Positions 44,741 to 54,359 of a DNA stretch of 64,000 nucleotides are shown here, piece after piece. The translations under genes and the position numbers were made by a program. How positions within the stretch are numbered: the stretch's first letter is position 1; every line of letters begins with the position of its first letter. The stretch spans positions 62,001 to 126,000 of the forward strand of contig JAIOPM010000005.1 in NCBI GenBank assembly GCA_021413885.1. Reading direction: 5' to 3'. This stretch comes from Planctomycetota bacterium. Its GTDB lineage: Bacteria > Planctomycetota > UBA1135 > GCA-002686595. The notes beneath the pieces are model-generated. The model had not been told where the DNA came from. It searched no databases and saw only the letters and a list, made by a program, of their open reading frames with translations.

Positions 44741-47145
44741 TTCTCGAACGCGACCGCGGGCCGGTCGTACTCCGGCGGCACCGGAACGCCGACCAACGAC
44801 AGCACCGTCGGTGCGATGTTCAACAGGCTGACGCCGCCCGCCGGCAGCTTGGCCTTGCGGTTCGAGAAGAAGATGCACTCGACCACCGACGGATCGACCG
44901 AGACGTGGTCGCCCGACCAATTCTTGTCGTTGTCGCTGCACGCGGGACCGGGCACGAACTCGCCGTTGTCGTCGCTGACGACGGTCAAGCCGCCGGCGGT
45001 CGTGTTCCACGACACGCGCCAACCGGCGTCGAAGCACAGGAACGCGTCGGGCAAGCGATCGAGGTGCGGACCCGAGTACGTCGTGCTCATCACGTACGCC
45101 TCCTTGCCGAAGTGCGCGTCGTTCTTCGGATCGGTCGCGGCGACGAACTTCGCGCGGATCTCGGCGAGCAGCGCGTCCTTGTCCTTCGGATCGACGATGC
45201 CTTCGCCTTCGCGACCCTTGAGGTTGACGTAGAGCCCGCCGAGGCCGAGCGCGTACGCGCGCGTCTTCGACCAATCGACCCACGAGCCGAGGCTCTTCGC
45301 CGCGCCCTTCGAGGTCAACGCGTTGATCGCGAGGTAGCCGTTCTCGAAGAGCCAATTGTTGAGGTTGACCTCGCGCCGGAACGTCTGGAAGCCGTGGTCG
45401 CCGCAGACGATCAACGTGTCGCCGGGCTTGACGAATTCGGCGAGCACGCGACCGACCGTCTTGTCGAGGTGCCGGTACGTCGCGGGAATCGCTTCCGCGA
45501 GCGAGATCGTCTCGCCGTAGAACGTGAAGGTCTGCGCGGCCGCCTTCGCGTCGTACATCGGATGCTCGGTGTCGTAGTACTGATACAGCATGTGCTGCAC
45601 GCGATCGGGCGTGCTCATGCAGCTCATGAAGATGCGCCAGTCGTCCTTCGCGAGGCGATCGAACGTCAGCTTCTCGCGCCACGTCTCGGTGAACTCGATG
45701 TCCTGCATGAAGCTGATCGGATCGACCACCGCGTCCTTCAACGGGTTGGTCATGCACGCCCAACCGATCGATTCGAACGTGCCGCACGCGTGCGCGAGCT
45801 CGGGCGCGAAACTGGTCGGTTGGCTGAGCGGCTGCCAGAACGGAGGCTTCGCCGGATCGAACTGAACCGTGTCGACGTACATCTCGAAGTAGGGCGAGTC
45901 GAGGTGCACGACCTTCGCGCGCGTCACCGCGTGGACCTTGAAGAGCGGGTTGAGCTCGAAGGTCAGGTGGTACCAGTCGCTCCACTGACCTTCCTTCAAC
46001 TCCTGCGTCTCGTGGCCGAGCGTCACCTTCGCGGCGCCCTTCGTCTTCTCGACGCGCACCGGCGCGGCGAGACGTTCCGACTTGCGGCGCGAGAGGTCGC
46101 CGGCGTCGTCCGAGCCGTCGCCGCGCAGTTTGCGCAGCTCGGCCTGGATCTCGATGCTCTTCTTGTAGCCGAGGTTCGGATCCGCGGACTGCGCTTCGAG
46201 CACCTTCTCGCGCGCCTCGAGCCGATCGATCTCGTACCAGTTCGGCGGGCCGTAGAGCAGGCTCTCGATCACGCCGTTGCGTTCGTCGACCTTGAACTTG
46301 TGACCGCCGGAGCCGGTGTCGGTCTTGTTGGTCTCGGGCGCGCGCTCGAAGTACAGATCGTCGGTCGTGTAGACGGTGAAGCTGTTGACGTTGCCGCGCG
46401 CGTCGGGATAGCCGAGGCCGAACAACACCTTCGCGCCGTCGACGAACGGGCGATCGAACGCGACCGCGGCGTCGAGCACGACGCTCTTCACGCCGTGCGC
46501 CGCCGCGGTCTCCCAGAACGGCTTCGCGACCAACGCGGTCTTCCACACCGGCATCGCGTCGGGCAACCAACCGCGCAACGCGACGCCGCCCCACGCGCCG
46601 ACGCCGGCGAGCAAGAGCGCCAGGAACAGCGAGATCGCGATGCGCACGCGCAGCAGCAATCCGAACAGGATGAAGAAGCCGGCGAACGCGGCGGCCGCGG
46701 CGACCACCGCCATCTTCGTCGTCGACCACGTCGGGATCGGCGTCTCGCCGAACGAGGTGATCGGCACCGAGTCGGGGCCTTCGAGGTGACCGAAGCCGGC
46801 GCTCGGCCGTCCGGACTTCGGCGACAGCTCGCGCTTCACGAAACCGGGCACGCCGGTCTTCGCGGGATTCTGTCCGGTGTTCAGCGACGCCCACGCGGTC
46901 GGCGACTCCGCCGGGTTGACCGTCTGCAGCGGCGCGAACGTGCCTTGGTCGGCGAGCTTCTTCAGGTTCGGCAGCTCGCCCTTCTCCATCAACGCCTTGA
47001 TCGTGCGCGCGTCAGCGCCGTCGAAGCCGAGGACGATCACGCGCCCGTCGGCGGCGGCCGGCGCGGCGAACGCAGTCGGGATCCAGGCGACACCGAGAAG
47101 ACCGAGGACGACGAGCGCACGACGGAAGGCGGGACGAAGGGACAT
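44737..47145 (-). CDS. Alkaline phosphatase superfamily (type I phosphodiesterase/nucleotide pyrophosphatase) protein
   Basis: 802 residues. It has a signal peptide (about 8-28), then VIVLGFDGADARTIKALMEKG with the first metal Asp, and the nucleophile segment AESPTAWASLNTGQNPAKTG. After about 140 residues there is an inserted pair of transmembrane helices (~140-195), unusual for this family. A long middle region follows. The second metal set STPDRVQHM and VCGDHGFQTF, and late SGPH/SGDH histidines, complete the site. A C-terminal LLNIAPTVLSLVGV closes the domain. It should act on phosphodiesters in the periplasm. Divergent from the carboxypeptidase-regulatory gene; rhodanese follows with overlap. 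Confidence 0.82.
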   Translation of the reverse strand: MSLRPAFRRALVVLGLLGVAWIPTAFAAPAAADGRVIVLGFDGADARTIKALMEKGELPNLKKLADQGTFAPLQTVNPAESPTAWASLNTGQNPAKTGVPGFVKRELSPKSGRPSAGFGHLEGPDSVPITSFGETPIPTWSTTKMAVVAAAAAFAGFFILFGLLLRVRIAISLFLALLLAGVGAWGGVALRGWLPDAMPVWKTALVAKPFWETAAAHGVKSVVLDAAVAFDRPFVDGAKVLFGLGYPDARGNVNSFTVYTTDDLYFERAPETNKTDTGSGGHKFKVDERNGVIESLLYGPPNWYEIDRLEAREKVLEAQSADPNLGYKKSIEIQAELRKLRGDGSDDAGDLSRRKSERLAAPVRVEKTKGAAKVTLGHETQELKEGQWSDWYHLTFELNPLFKVHAVTRAKVVHLDSPYFEMYVDTVQFDPAKPPFWQPLSQPTSFAPELAHACGTFESIGWACMTNPLKDAVVDPISFMQDIEFTETWREKLTFDRLAKDDWRIFMSCMSTPDRVQHMLYQYYDTEHPMYDAKAAAQTFTFYGETISLAEAIPATYRHLDKTVGRVLAEFVKPGDTLIVCGDHGFQTFRREVNLNNWLFENGYLAINALTSKGAAKSLGSWVDWSKTRAYALGLGGLYVNLKGREGEGIVDPKDKDALLAEIRAKFVAATDPKNDAHFGKEAYVMSTTYSGPHLDRLPDAFLCFDAGWRVSWNTTAGGLTVVSDDNGEFVPGPACSDNDKNWSGDHVSVDPSVVECIFFSNRKAKLPAGGVSLLNIAPTVLSLVGVPVPPEYDRPAVAFEN

Positions 47146-47277
47146 GCGGTGGGTGGCGAAGGGGGTCGAGGCGGGCTAGGATCCGCGCCCTTGGGTCGAC
47201 CCGCACGGCGCTGGAAGTCTTTTTTGGAGCGGGACTTGGGGAGAGCGGTCGAGGATTGTGCGCTGGCGTCGGGCGCC

Positions 47278-48354
47278 GTGTCAATCGCGCGCAGGCTGGC
47301 CGGACGCCGCTCCGGGCGCGCGGCTCTCTGGCTCGCGTTGACCGCGGTGGTCGGACTGACGCTCGTCGTGTGGTTCGTCTTCCCGGAGTCCAAGACTCAT
47401 CCGGCGTCGCCGGTCACGACCCCGACCGTTCCGGCGCCGGCGCGCGAGCTCGTCACCGAGCCGTCGCCGGGCCCGACGTTCGATCCGCGCCGCGAAAATC
47501 CTGCGCCACTCGACGAGACGACGCGCCAGGCGCCGACGACGGCCGAACGCGTCGCGCGCTTCAACGGCGTCGGCCGCGTGCGCGGAAGGTTGACCACCGA
47601 TCCGCCCAACTTGCCGTTGCCCGAGCACTGGACGTTGGTGCTCGAGCCCTCGAGTTCGCTGCACTCGGCGGAGCGCGCCGAGAGGCGCGAGCTCGCGTGC
47701 GGTCCGGACGGTGCGTTCGTCTTCGAGAACGTGCCGCTCGGCGGTTACGACCTCGTCGTCGACGCGGGCGATCTCGATTGTCGGCGGCGCGCGTTGTTGC
47801 TCGCGAAGCCCGAGAGCCAGGACGTCTACGTCGTGCTGGTCGCGCATCTCTCCGGTGAATTGCTCGGCCGCGTCGTCGACGCGTACGGGCTCGGCGCCGA
47901 AGGCGTGGCCGTCGCGTTGACGCGCAAGGAGGACACGCGTGTGCTCGAGACCGCGACCGGTCCGGGCGGCGAGTACCGCTTCGAACGCGTGCACGACGGC
48001 GAGTGGAGTCTCGCCGTCGGCCTCGCGACCAATCCGCTCTTCCCCGCGCGCGACGTGTCGTTCGCCGGACCGCGCGTCACCGCGCCGGACTTCGAGCTCC
48101 CGCCGTGCGGCGAGGTCGCGGTGTTCGTCCACGACGAGCGCGGTTCTCCGCTCGCCGGCGTCGCGGTCTCCGGTTACGGAGCGAAGGGCGGCGCGCCGCG
48201 CACGACCACCGACCTCGAAGGCCGCGCGGTCTTGCGCTGGTTGCCGGAAGGCCTCTTCACCGTGCTCGCGGAACGCGCGACGCTCCGCTCGAAGCAGCAC
48301 GTCACCGTCCTCCCCGGCGAGACGATCGTGACGCGCTTCGTGTTCACGCCATGA
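47278..48354 (+). CDS. Membrane-anchored protein with carboxypeptidase-regulatory-like domains
   Basis: 358 residues. It has a basic start (ARRLAGRRSGRAALW), one transmembrane helix (about 15-35), a Pro/Thr-rich linker (about 40-95), and three beta-sandwich units. Each has the pattern GPDGAFVFENVPLGGYDLVV / GPGGEYRFERVHDGEWSLAV / TTDLEGRAVLRWLPEGLFTV, which is the carboxypeptidase D regulatory (CarboxypepD_reg) signature. Such domains bind or scaffold; they are not enzymes. The GTG at 47278 is chosen; a TTG further upstream is possible. It overlaps the MATE gene by ATGA. Confidence 0.78.
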   Translation: MSIARRLAGRRSGRAALWLALTAVVGLTLVVWFVFPESKTHPASPVTTPTVPAPARELVTEPSPGPTFDPRRENPAPLDETTRQAPTTAERVARFNGVGRVRGRLTTDPPNLPLPEHWTLVLEPSSSLHSAERAERRELACGPDGAFVFENVPLGGYDLVVDAGDLDCRRRALLLAKPESQDVYVVLVAHLSGELLGRVVDAYGLGAEGVAVALTRKEDTRVLETATGPGGEYRFERVHDGEWSLAVGLATNPLFPARDVSFAGPRVTAPDFELPPCGEVAVFVHDERGSPLAGVAVSGYGAKGGAPRTTTDLEGRAVLRWLPEGLFTVLAERATLRSKQHVTVLPGETIVTRFVFTP

Positions 48355-49775
48355 CGCTCGGTCGTGCGCTCGGCACGCGCGACGTGCTGCGGCTCGCGTG
48401 GCCTTCCGCGCTCTCCTACTTGCTGAACAGCGCGTACCGCATCAACGACCAGTACTGGGTCCAAGGGCTCGGAGCGGATGCGCAAGCCGCGCTCTCGTCG
48501 GCGTTGTTCGTCGCGGTGATGAACTTCTCGATGATCTTCCTCGCCGCCGGCGGCACGCTCGCGTTGACGGCGCGCGCGACCGGAGCTCGCGATCCGCTGC
48601 GCCGCGACCGCGTCGTCGCGCAAGCGGTGTGGATCGGCCTGGCGGTGTACGCGGTGTTCGCGTGCCTCGGGCCGGTCGCGACGCCGCATCTCGTCGGGCT
48701 GCTCAAGCTCGACCCGAAGCCCGCCGCGTTCCTCGGCGACTATTTGTCGAGCCTCTACCTCTTCTCATTGCCGTTGGTGTTCGCGCCGATCGTCGACCAC
48801 GCGTTCATCGGCGTCGGCAACACGCTGATCCCTTCGTTGCTCGAGCTCGGCGCGTGCGCGCTCAACTACCTGCTCTCGCCGATCCTGATCTACGGTTCGC
48901 ACGCGACGGAATACGTCGACCATCCGGGCGCGGCGTTGTCGGGCAGGCTCGCGAGTTGGGCGGGCATCGAAGGGCTCGGCATCGCAGGCGCGCCGGTCGC
49001 GATCGCGTGCTCGCGCGCGTTTTCCGTCTCGGCCGGGATGATCGCGTTGCGCGTCGTCTACGGCGTGCGTTGGTACAAGCACCTGCGCTTCGATCCGAAG
49101 CTCGTGCGCGAGATGTTGGCGATCGGCGTGCCGGTGTCGCTGTCGATCGCGCTCTATGCCGGCGTTTACGGAGCGTTGATCCACGTCGTGGTCGCGCCGC
49201 TCGGCGTGCCGGTGCTCGACGCGCTGGGCATCGGGCTCGCGGTGTTCGAAGGGTTGAGCTTCCCGCTCTACCTCGGCGTCGGCATGGCGGGCGCGTCGTT
49301 GGTCGGTCGCGCGATCGGCGCGCGCGATCCCGACGCGGCGTGGCAAGCAGTGCGAGCGACGCGCCGCATCGCGTTGTACGTCGGGGCGACGATGACGTTG
49401 CTCTTCGTCGTCATCGCGCCGATCGGACCGCGCTACTTCTCCACCGATCCGGAAGTCGTGCGCCAGACCTCGATCTACGTCGCGTTGATCGCGTTCAGCC
49501 AACTCTTCGTCGCGCAGGAGTCCGCGAACGAGAAGATCCTGCTCGGCGCGGGTTACACCGCGCGCGCGATGTGGGTCAGCATGCTCGGCAACGGTTTGCG
49601 CGTGCCGCTCGGTTGGTACCTCGGCGTGCGCGCGGGTTTCGGAGCGCTCGGCGTGTGGTGGGCGCTCAATGCGACGAGCGTGTTGAAGGCGGCCCTCCAA
49701 TTCTGGCTCGTGCAACGCGGCCGTTGGTTGACGCGCGGCCTCGCGCGCGTTGGCGCGAGGGAGTCGGCTCCGTAG
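48351..49775 (+). CDS. MATE family efflux transporter
   Basis: 474 residues and about 12 hydrophobic segments in two halves. Family markers are LNSAYRINDQYWVQGLG near the start of helix 1-2, ALTARATGARD near 75, and in the second half LGVGMAGASLVGRAIGARDP, the repeat of the same motif. NorM/DinF-type transporters export cationic drugs or lipids against Na+ or H+. It is translationally coupled to the upstream carboxypeptidase-regulatory-like gene. Confidence 0.92.
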   Translation: MTLGRALGTRDVLRLAWPSALSYLLNSAYRINDQYWVQGLGADAQAALSSALFVAVMNFSMIFLAAGGTLALTARATGARDPLRRDRVVAQAVWIGLAVYAVFACLGPVATPHLVGLLKLDPKPAAFLGDYLSSLYLFSLPLVFAPIVDHAFIGVGNTLIPSLLELGACALNYLLSPILIYGSHATEYVDHPGAALSGRLASWAGIEGLGIAGAPVAIACSRAFSVSAGMIALRVVYGVRWYKHLRFDPKLVREMLAIGVPVSLSIALYAGVYGALIHVVVAPLGVPVLDALGIGLAVFEGLSFPLYLGVGMAGASLVGRAIGARDPDAAWQAVRATRRIALYVGATMTLLFVVIAPIGPRYFSTDPEVVRQTSIYVALIAFSQLFVAQESANEKILLGAGYTARAMWVSMLGNGLRVPLGWYLGVRAGFGALGVWWALNATSVLKAALQFWLVQRGRWLTRGLARVGARESAP

Positions 49776-49840
49776 ACTCGCCGCGCGCGGACGTCCCCCG
49801 TCGTCCGTCTCCCGCACGCCCCCACGTCCCAAGGACCGCC

Positions 49841-50320
49841 GTGCCCGCCCAACCTCTGATCGATTTCGAGAAGCTCGACCTCGCGCGCCCGAGCTTCGGT
49901 CTCGACGAAGTGCGCAAGTACTGCAAGCAACGCGGCCGCTTCGAGATGCTCGACGGGATCGTGCGCTTCGACGCGAACGATCCGGTGTGCGTCGGCTTCA
50001 AGGACGTGCGCGCCGACGCTTGGTGGGCGGCCGATCACATTCCCGGTCGGCCGATCTTTCCGGGCGCGCTGCAATGCGAAGGGGCGGCGCAGCTCGCGAC
50101 GTACGACTTCCTGAAGCGACGCGGACGCGACGACGACCTGTTCCTCGGCTTCGCCGGGATGGACTCGGTGCGCTTCCGGGGCTTGGTCGCGCCGCCGGCG
50201 CGGCTCGTGCTCGCGGTGCGCCTGCTCAAGGCGCGCGGTCCGGTGTTCATCTACGACGCGCAGGCCTTCGTCGAGCGACGGCTCGTCTTCGAAGGGCAGA
50301 TCATCGGCTCCGCGGTGTAG
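49841..50320 (+). CDS. FabA/FabZ-like hot-dog dehydratase
   Basis: 159 residues. The active-site motif ADHIPGRPIFPGALQCEGAA holds the catalytic His and Glu of (3R)-hydroxyacyl-ACP dehydratases, and DSVRFRGLVAPPARLVL follows as in FabZ. The GTG start has AAGGA ten bases upstream. Because the N-terminus has an extra ~40 residues and no other fatty-acid genes adjoin, a side role in special acyl chains is possible. The sulfatase-like gene starts 11 bases on. Confidence 0.85.
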   Translation: MPAQPLIDFEKLDLARPSFGLDEVRKYCKQRGRFEMLDGIVRFDANDPVCVGFKDVRADAWWAADHIPGRPIFPGALQCEGAAQLATYDFLKRRGRDDDLFLGFAGMDSVRFRGLVAPPARLVLAVRLLKARGPVFIYDAQAFVERRLVFEGQIIGSAV

Positions 50321-50331
50321 TCTTGGAGCGC

Positions 50332-51960
50332 ATGTCGCGAGTCGTGCGCGCGCTCCTCGGCCTCTCGATCGTCGGCGTCGGCTTCGTCGCGGTTTGTTCG
50401 CGCGACGCCGCGCCTCCGCGGCCCGACCACGTCGTATTGATCGTGATCGACACGCTGCGCGCCGACCGCACGACGCCGTACGGCTACGGGCGCGACACGT
50501 CGCCGAATCTCGCGCGGCTCGCGCGCGAAGGCGTGCTCTTCGAGAACGCGGTGTCGCAGAGCTCGTGGACCAGTCCGAGCATGGTCTCGATGATGACCGG
50601 TCGCTACCTCGCCGGTGAACGCCTCTCGATCCCCGACGATGCCACGACGCTCGCTGAAGGCTTCCAACGCGCCGGCTTCCAGACCGCAGCGTTCGTCTGC
50701 AACGACATCCTCTCCGACAAGACGCGCTTCGAGCGCGGCTTCCAGGTGTTCGAGCAGCTCGAGCCCTACTCGGACGACGGCAAGATCGTGCAGTGGCTCG
50801 AGAGTTCCAAAGGCAAGAAGACCTTCACGTGGATCCACCTCGCCGAGCCCCACGACGTCAACAACGTCTACGGACCGCCGACGGAAGACCACGTGAAGTT
50901 CAAGAAGGAGCCCGCCGAGCTCTCGAAGCAACACGTCGAGTTCCTGCAGGCCTACGCGAAGTCGCACGGCCTCACCGACTACGACGCGAGCGTCGCCACG
51001 ATCCGTCGCGAGCGCAGCGGCTACGACGACGACGTCGCGTACTCCGACTGGCGCGTCGGACACTTCCTCGCCGCGCTCGAACGCGCGGGCCTGTACGACC
51101 GCACCGCGATCGTGATCGCCGCCGACCACGGCGAAGGCTTGTGGACGCGCGAGGCGTACGACACCGGCTCGCGCAGAACGCAGGTCGAGCACGAGCACCG
51201 AAAGCCGACGCTGCTCAATCTGTTGATGGGCACGCACGGCAACCAGGCGTATCACGAGCTCCTCCACGTCCCGTTGATCGTCAAGGCGCCGGGCGTCGGG
51301 CCGAACGTCATCGTGAAGAGCTGGGTCGAGAACGTCGACATCGCGCCGACGCTGTTCGAACTGTGCGACGTCGCCGCGCCGGGCGTGCTGCAAGGCAAGA
51401 GCTTGCTCGCGCTCGCGCGCGCGCCGAACTCCGACGCGACGCGCAAGGTGTTCAGCATGACGCGCTTCGTGTCGAGCGTGATCGACGAGCACGGCATGCA
51501 GCTCCTGGTGCCGACGCCGGATGCCGCGTGCACGCTCGGTCTCGTGCCGGAGCTCTACGACCTCGCCGCCGATCCCGAGAGTCGCCGCAACCTCGCGGCG
51601 GAGCGGCCGGAGCTCGTCACCGCGCTCGGTCGCGTGATCGAGCAGCGCCTCGCGGTCGGCTTGCCCGGCGAGATGAAGCCCACGCCAGACGAACTCGTCG
51701 TGCTGAAGAGCCTCGGCTACGTCGGCGACGACGGCAACGGGATCATCGAGACCAAGCCCGACCTCTCGCAGATGCCGACCGAGAAGCTGATCGAAGCGGC
51801 GAGCGACGCGAAGCTGCCGTGCCTCGCGCGTCTCCAAGCGGCGGAAGCTCTCGCCGGACGGGCGTTCGACGAACCCCAACGCGCGCGCCTCGTCGACGCG
51901 GCGGCGAAGTCCGACGCGATCGCAGTCCGCGCGGCGCTCGAGAAGGCGCTGAGTCCCTGA
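50332..51960 (+). CDS. Sulfatase-family (alkaline phosphatase superfamily) protein with Thr at the nucleophile position
   Basis: 542 residues. A signal or lipoprotein segment covers about 5-22 (C22). The sulfatase N-domain reads HVVLIVIDTLRADRTTPYGY (metal Asp) and ADHGEGLW (second metal Asp/His), with LYDLAADPESRRNLA at the C-terminal end. The place of the formylglycine Cys/Ser (C-x-P-S-R) reads T80-S-P-S-M, so no formylglycine can form. Thr is the nucleophile in phosphoethanolamine transferases and related phospho-enzymes, so it may act on phosphodiesters. A helical tail of about 60 residues ends the protein. Confidence 0.85.
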   Translation: MSRVVRALLGLSIVGVGFVAVCSRDAAPPRPDHVVLIVIDTLRADRTTPYGYGRDTSPNLARLAREGVLFENAVSQSSWTSPSMVSMMTGRYLAGERLSIPDDATTLAEGFQRAGFQTAAFVCNDILSDKTRFERGFQVFEQLEPYSDDGKIVQWLESSKGKKTFTWIHLAEPHDVNNVYGPPTEDHVKFKKEPAELSKQHVEFLQAYAKSHGLTDYDASVATIRRERSGYDDDVAYSDWRVGHFLAALERAGLYDRTAIVIAADHGEGLWTREAYDTGSRRTQVEHEHRKPTLLNLLMGTHGNQAYHELLHVPLIVKAPGVGPNVIVKSWVENVDIAPTLFELCDVAAPGVLQGKSLLALARAPNSDATRKVFSMTRFVSSVIDEHGMQLLVPTPDAACTLGLVPELYDLAADPESRRNLAAERPELVTALGRVIEQRLAVGLPGEMKPTPDELVVLKSLGYVGDDGNGIIETKPDLSQMPTEKLIEAASDAKLPCLARLQAAEALAGRAFDEPQRARLVDAAAKSDAIAVRAALEKALSP

Positions 51961-51994
51961 ACCCCGACGAGGCGCCGCAGCGACTCACCACGAC

Positions 51995-53314
51995 GTGCTC
52001 GCGCTGCTCGCCGCCTCGCTGCTCGCCGCGCCCCGCGCGCAGGACTCGATCGAGTTCGCGCTCGACGGCGAACGGTTCGTGCGCATCGAGCACGGCACAC
52101 GTCGCGAACTCCTCTGCACGCTCGACGGGGGTCCGGGCGCCGTCCACGCGTTCGACGAATCGCCGCTCGGTCTCGTCTTCGTCGCAGCGGAACATGGGCT
52201 CTTCGTCACCAGCCGCGCGGTGCAGAGCCTCGATCCCGTCGACCTGTGGCAAGGCGCGCCGACCGGCCCCGCGGTCGGTGTCATCGTCGATTCGAACGAG
52301 CGTCTGTGGCTCGCGACGCGCGAGAGCTTCGGTTGCGTCGAGCTGCACCAACACTTCGGCCGCACGTTCAGCGCCGCCGACGGCGTGCCGCCGCCGCCGT
52401 ATCGTTCGCTCGCGCGCGGTGCGCACGGGGAGTTGGTGCTCGCGAACGCGAACGGGAGTTGGAGCTACGTGCCCGACTCAGGGTCGGCGCCGACGGTGCG
52501 CGTGCTCGCGGTCGACGGCGTCGCCGTCGTACCCGGCGCGACGATGCGCGCGCGTTCGACCGACGGCTTCGAGCTCGCGGTCGAAGGCTCCGCGCTCGGC
52601 GGCGCCGAGTACCGCCGACGCGACGCGCGCCATCCGATCTGGTACTTGCTCGACGGTGAGCATTCGAACGTGCGTGCGCTCGAACCCGGTCGCCACGAAC
52701 TCGTGGTCACCGCGTGGGATCGCGACCTGCGCCGTTCGCCGCCGGTCGAGCTCGTCGTCGACGTCCCCTATCCGCCGCTGCTCGAGCACAAGCGACTCGC
52801 GCTGGTTGCTGCCGCCGCCGCACTCGCGATCGCCGCGGCGTTCTTCACGCGCGCGCGGCGCCGCGGCGGAAGGAACGCGTTCCGCCGCGCGGCGCTCTCG
52901 ACCATCGTCGCGGTCGTGCTCGCCGCGCAGTTCGTCGCCGCGCTCTTCCCCCACGCGCGCGGTTGGCCGTTCGTCGGCTTCGGCATGTACACCGACGTCG
53001 CCGAGCCGTTCTCGCTCGCGTACCGCGACGTCTTGGTCGGCATCGGACGCGGCGGCGAGCGCTTCGAGATCGAGCTGTGGTCCGCGGGCTTCGGTCAGTA
53101 CGTCTTCCGCCGCATGTTGGTGCCGTCGATCTTCGGCGGCGCGGCGGAGCGCGATCGCTTGCTCGACGAGCTCGACCGCGAGCATTTCCACGGCGAGCTC
53201 GCGGGCTTCGAGATCCGCTGCGACCGCCAACGTCTGACCGCCGCCGGTCCGATCCCCGTCGCGCCGATCGAGTACGTCGTCCATCGGCCGGAGGCGCGGC
53301 ATGTCGCTCGCTGA
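51995..53314 (+). CDS. Membrane protein with propeller-like N-terminus, partner of the HTTM protein
   Basis: 439 residues from a GTG start. It has a signal peptide (to about residue 15) and a periplasmic region with repeated strands like two-component-regulator propellers (GLVFVAAEHGLFVTS, SNERLWLATRESFG). A Y_Y_Y-like domain ending GRHELVVTAWDRDLRR, two transmembrane helices (about 265-285 and 302-320) and a C-terminal domain with RGWPFVGFGMYTDVAEPFSL follow. The last piece is similar to domains encoded beside HTTM genes. It overlaps the HTTM gene by 14 bases, so the two products probably work together. Confidence 0.65.
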   Translation: MLALLAASLLAAPRAQDSIEFALDGERFVRIEHGTRRELLCTLDGGPGAVHAFDESPLGLVFVAAEHGLFVTSRAVQSLDPVDLWQGAPTGPAVGVIVDSNERLWLATRESFGCVELHQHFGRTFSAADGVPPPPYRSLARGAHGELVLANANGSWSYVPDSGSAPTVRVLAVDGVAVVPGATMRARSTDGFELAVEGSALGGAEYRRRDARHPIWYLLDGEHSNVRALEPGRHELVVTAWDRDLRRSPPVELVVDVPYPPLLEHKRLALVAAAAALAIAAAFFTRARRRGGRNAFRRAALSTIVAVVLAAQFVAALFPHARGWPFVGFGMYTDVAEPFSLAYRDVLVGIGRGGERFEIELWSAGFGQYVFRRMLVPSIFGGAAERDRLLDELDREHFHGELAGFEIRCDRQRLTAAGPIPVAPIEYVVHRPEARHVAR

Positions 53315-54353
53315 ACGTTGGGACGACTTCTGGTTCGCGGAGACGTCGTTGGTGCGCCTCGCGTGGTGGCGGATCCTCGTGCTCGCGCTCGCGGCCCTCG
53401 ACCTAGTCGCCTACGCGCACACGGCGCTCGCCGACGCGGCGGCGATCGACGCGGGCACGCAAATGAAGACGTGGACGCCGATCTACGTGCTCGAGGCGCT
53501 CGGGGTCGAGCCGCTCGGCCTCGCCCCCATGCGCTGCGTGATCGCCGTCGCGATCGTCGCCCTCGCGGCCGGCTGGGTCGGTTGGCGGACGCGGACGGCG
53601 TGCGCGGTCGCGGCGATTTGCTGCCTCTTCGTCACCGCGCACGTCTACTCGTTCGGCAAGGTGCACCACGACAAGGTCAGCTTCGCGTTCGCGATCTCTT
53701 CGCTCGCACTCGGTCCGTGCGGTGCGCGGCTCTCTATCGACGCGTGGCTCGCGCGCCGGCGCGGAGAAGGCGAGAGCGAACGCGCGAGCGGCGCGGCGCT
53801 CCCGTTGCGATTGACGCAGCTCTCGCTCGCGCTCGGGTACGCATTCGCGGGTTGGACCAAGCTCGCGGTCTCAGGTGTGGAGTGGGCGAACGGCTACACG
53901 CTGATGCGCTACTTGATGCAGTACGACAACGCGTGGTCGCGGTTCCTGTGCTCGCACGTCGCGTTGACCGCGGCGCTCAGTTGGGGCGCGCTCGTGGTCC
54001 AAGGCACGTTCCCGCTGGTGTTCGTGTTCCCCGCGTTGCGCTGGTTCTATTTGCCGGGCGCGGTCGCCTTCCACGTGATCACGTGGTTCGCGATGGACAC
54101 CGGGCCGTACATGACGTGCTGGCTGTTGCTCGCGAGCTTCCTGCCGCTCGAACGCGTGCCCGAGTGGCTCGCGGCGGAATGGCGCGCCGGTTCGGCGCCG
54201 CGCCGAGCGCGCGTCATCGCGTCGCTCGCTCCCGCGGCGGTCGTCGCGCTCGTCGCGTGGGTATCGTTGCCGACGTGGGCCTTCGTCGCCGTCGCGGCGT
54301 TCGGCGCGTGGGCGTTGCGCCCGCTGCTCGCGCTCTCGCGCGCCGCGATGTGA
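53301..54353 (+). CDS. HTTM-domain membrane protein (vitamin K-dependent carboxylase-like)
   Basis: 350 residues with about eight transmembrane segments. The opening WDDFWFAETSLVRLAWWRIL, the FGKVHHDKVSFAFAISSLAL loop and SVEWANGY-type helix ends match the horizontally transferred transmembrane (HTTM) domain related to gamma-glutamyl carboxylase. Carboxylase activity is proven only for the eukaryotic family and a few bacterial homologues; here it is not shown. Overlaps the upstream propeller gene by 14 bases. Confidence 0.85.
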   Translation: MSLAERWDDFWFAETSLVRLAWWRILVLALAALDLVAYAHTALADAAAIDAGTQMKTWTPIYVLEALGVEPLGLAPMRCVIAVAIVALAAGWVGWRTRTACAVAAICCLFVTAHVYSFGKVHHDKVSFAFAISSLALGPCGARLSIDAWLARRRGEGESERASGAALPLRLTQLSLALGYAFAGWTKLAVSGVEWANGYTLMRYLMQYDNAWSRFLCSHVALTAALSWGALVVQGTFPLVFVFPALRWFYLPGAVAFHVITWFAMDTGPYMTCWLLLASFLPLERVPEWLAAEWRAGSAPRRARVIASLAPAAVVALVAWVSLPTWAFVAVAAFGAWALRPLLALSRAAM

Positions 54354-54359
54354 ACGTCG

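Noticed and set aside
50332-51960. Classical FGly sulfatase
   Set aside because: No Cys or Ser-type FGly motif; the position is Thr followed by S-P-S-M.
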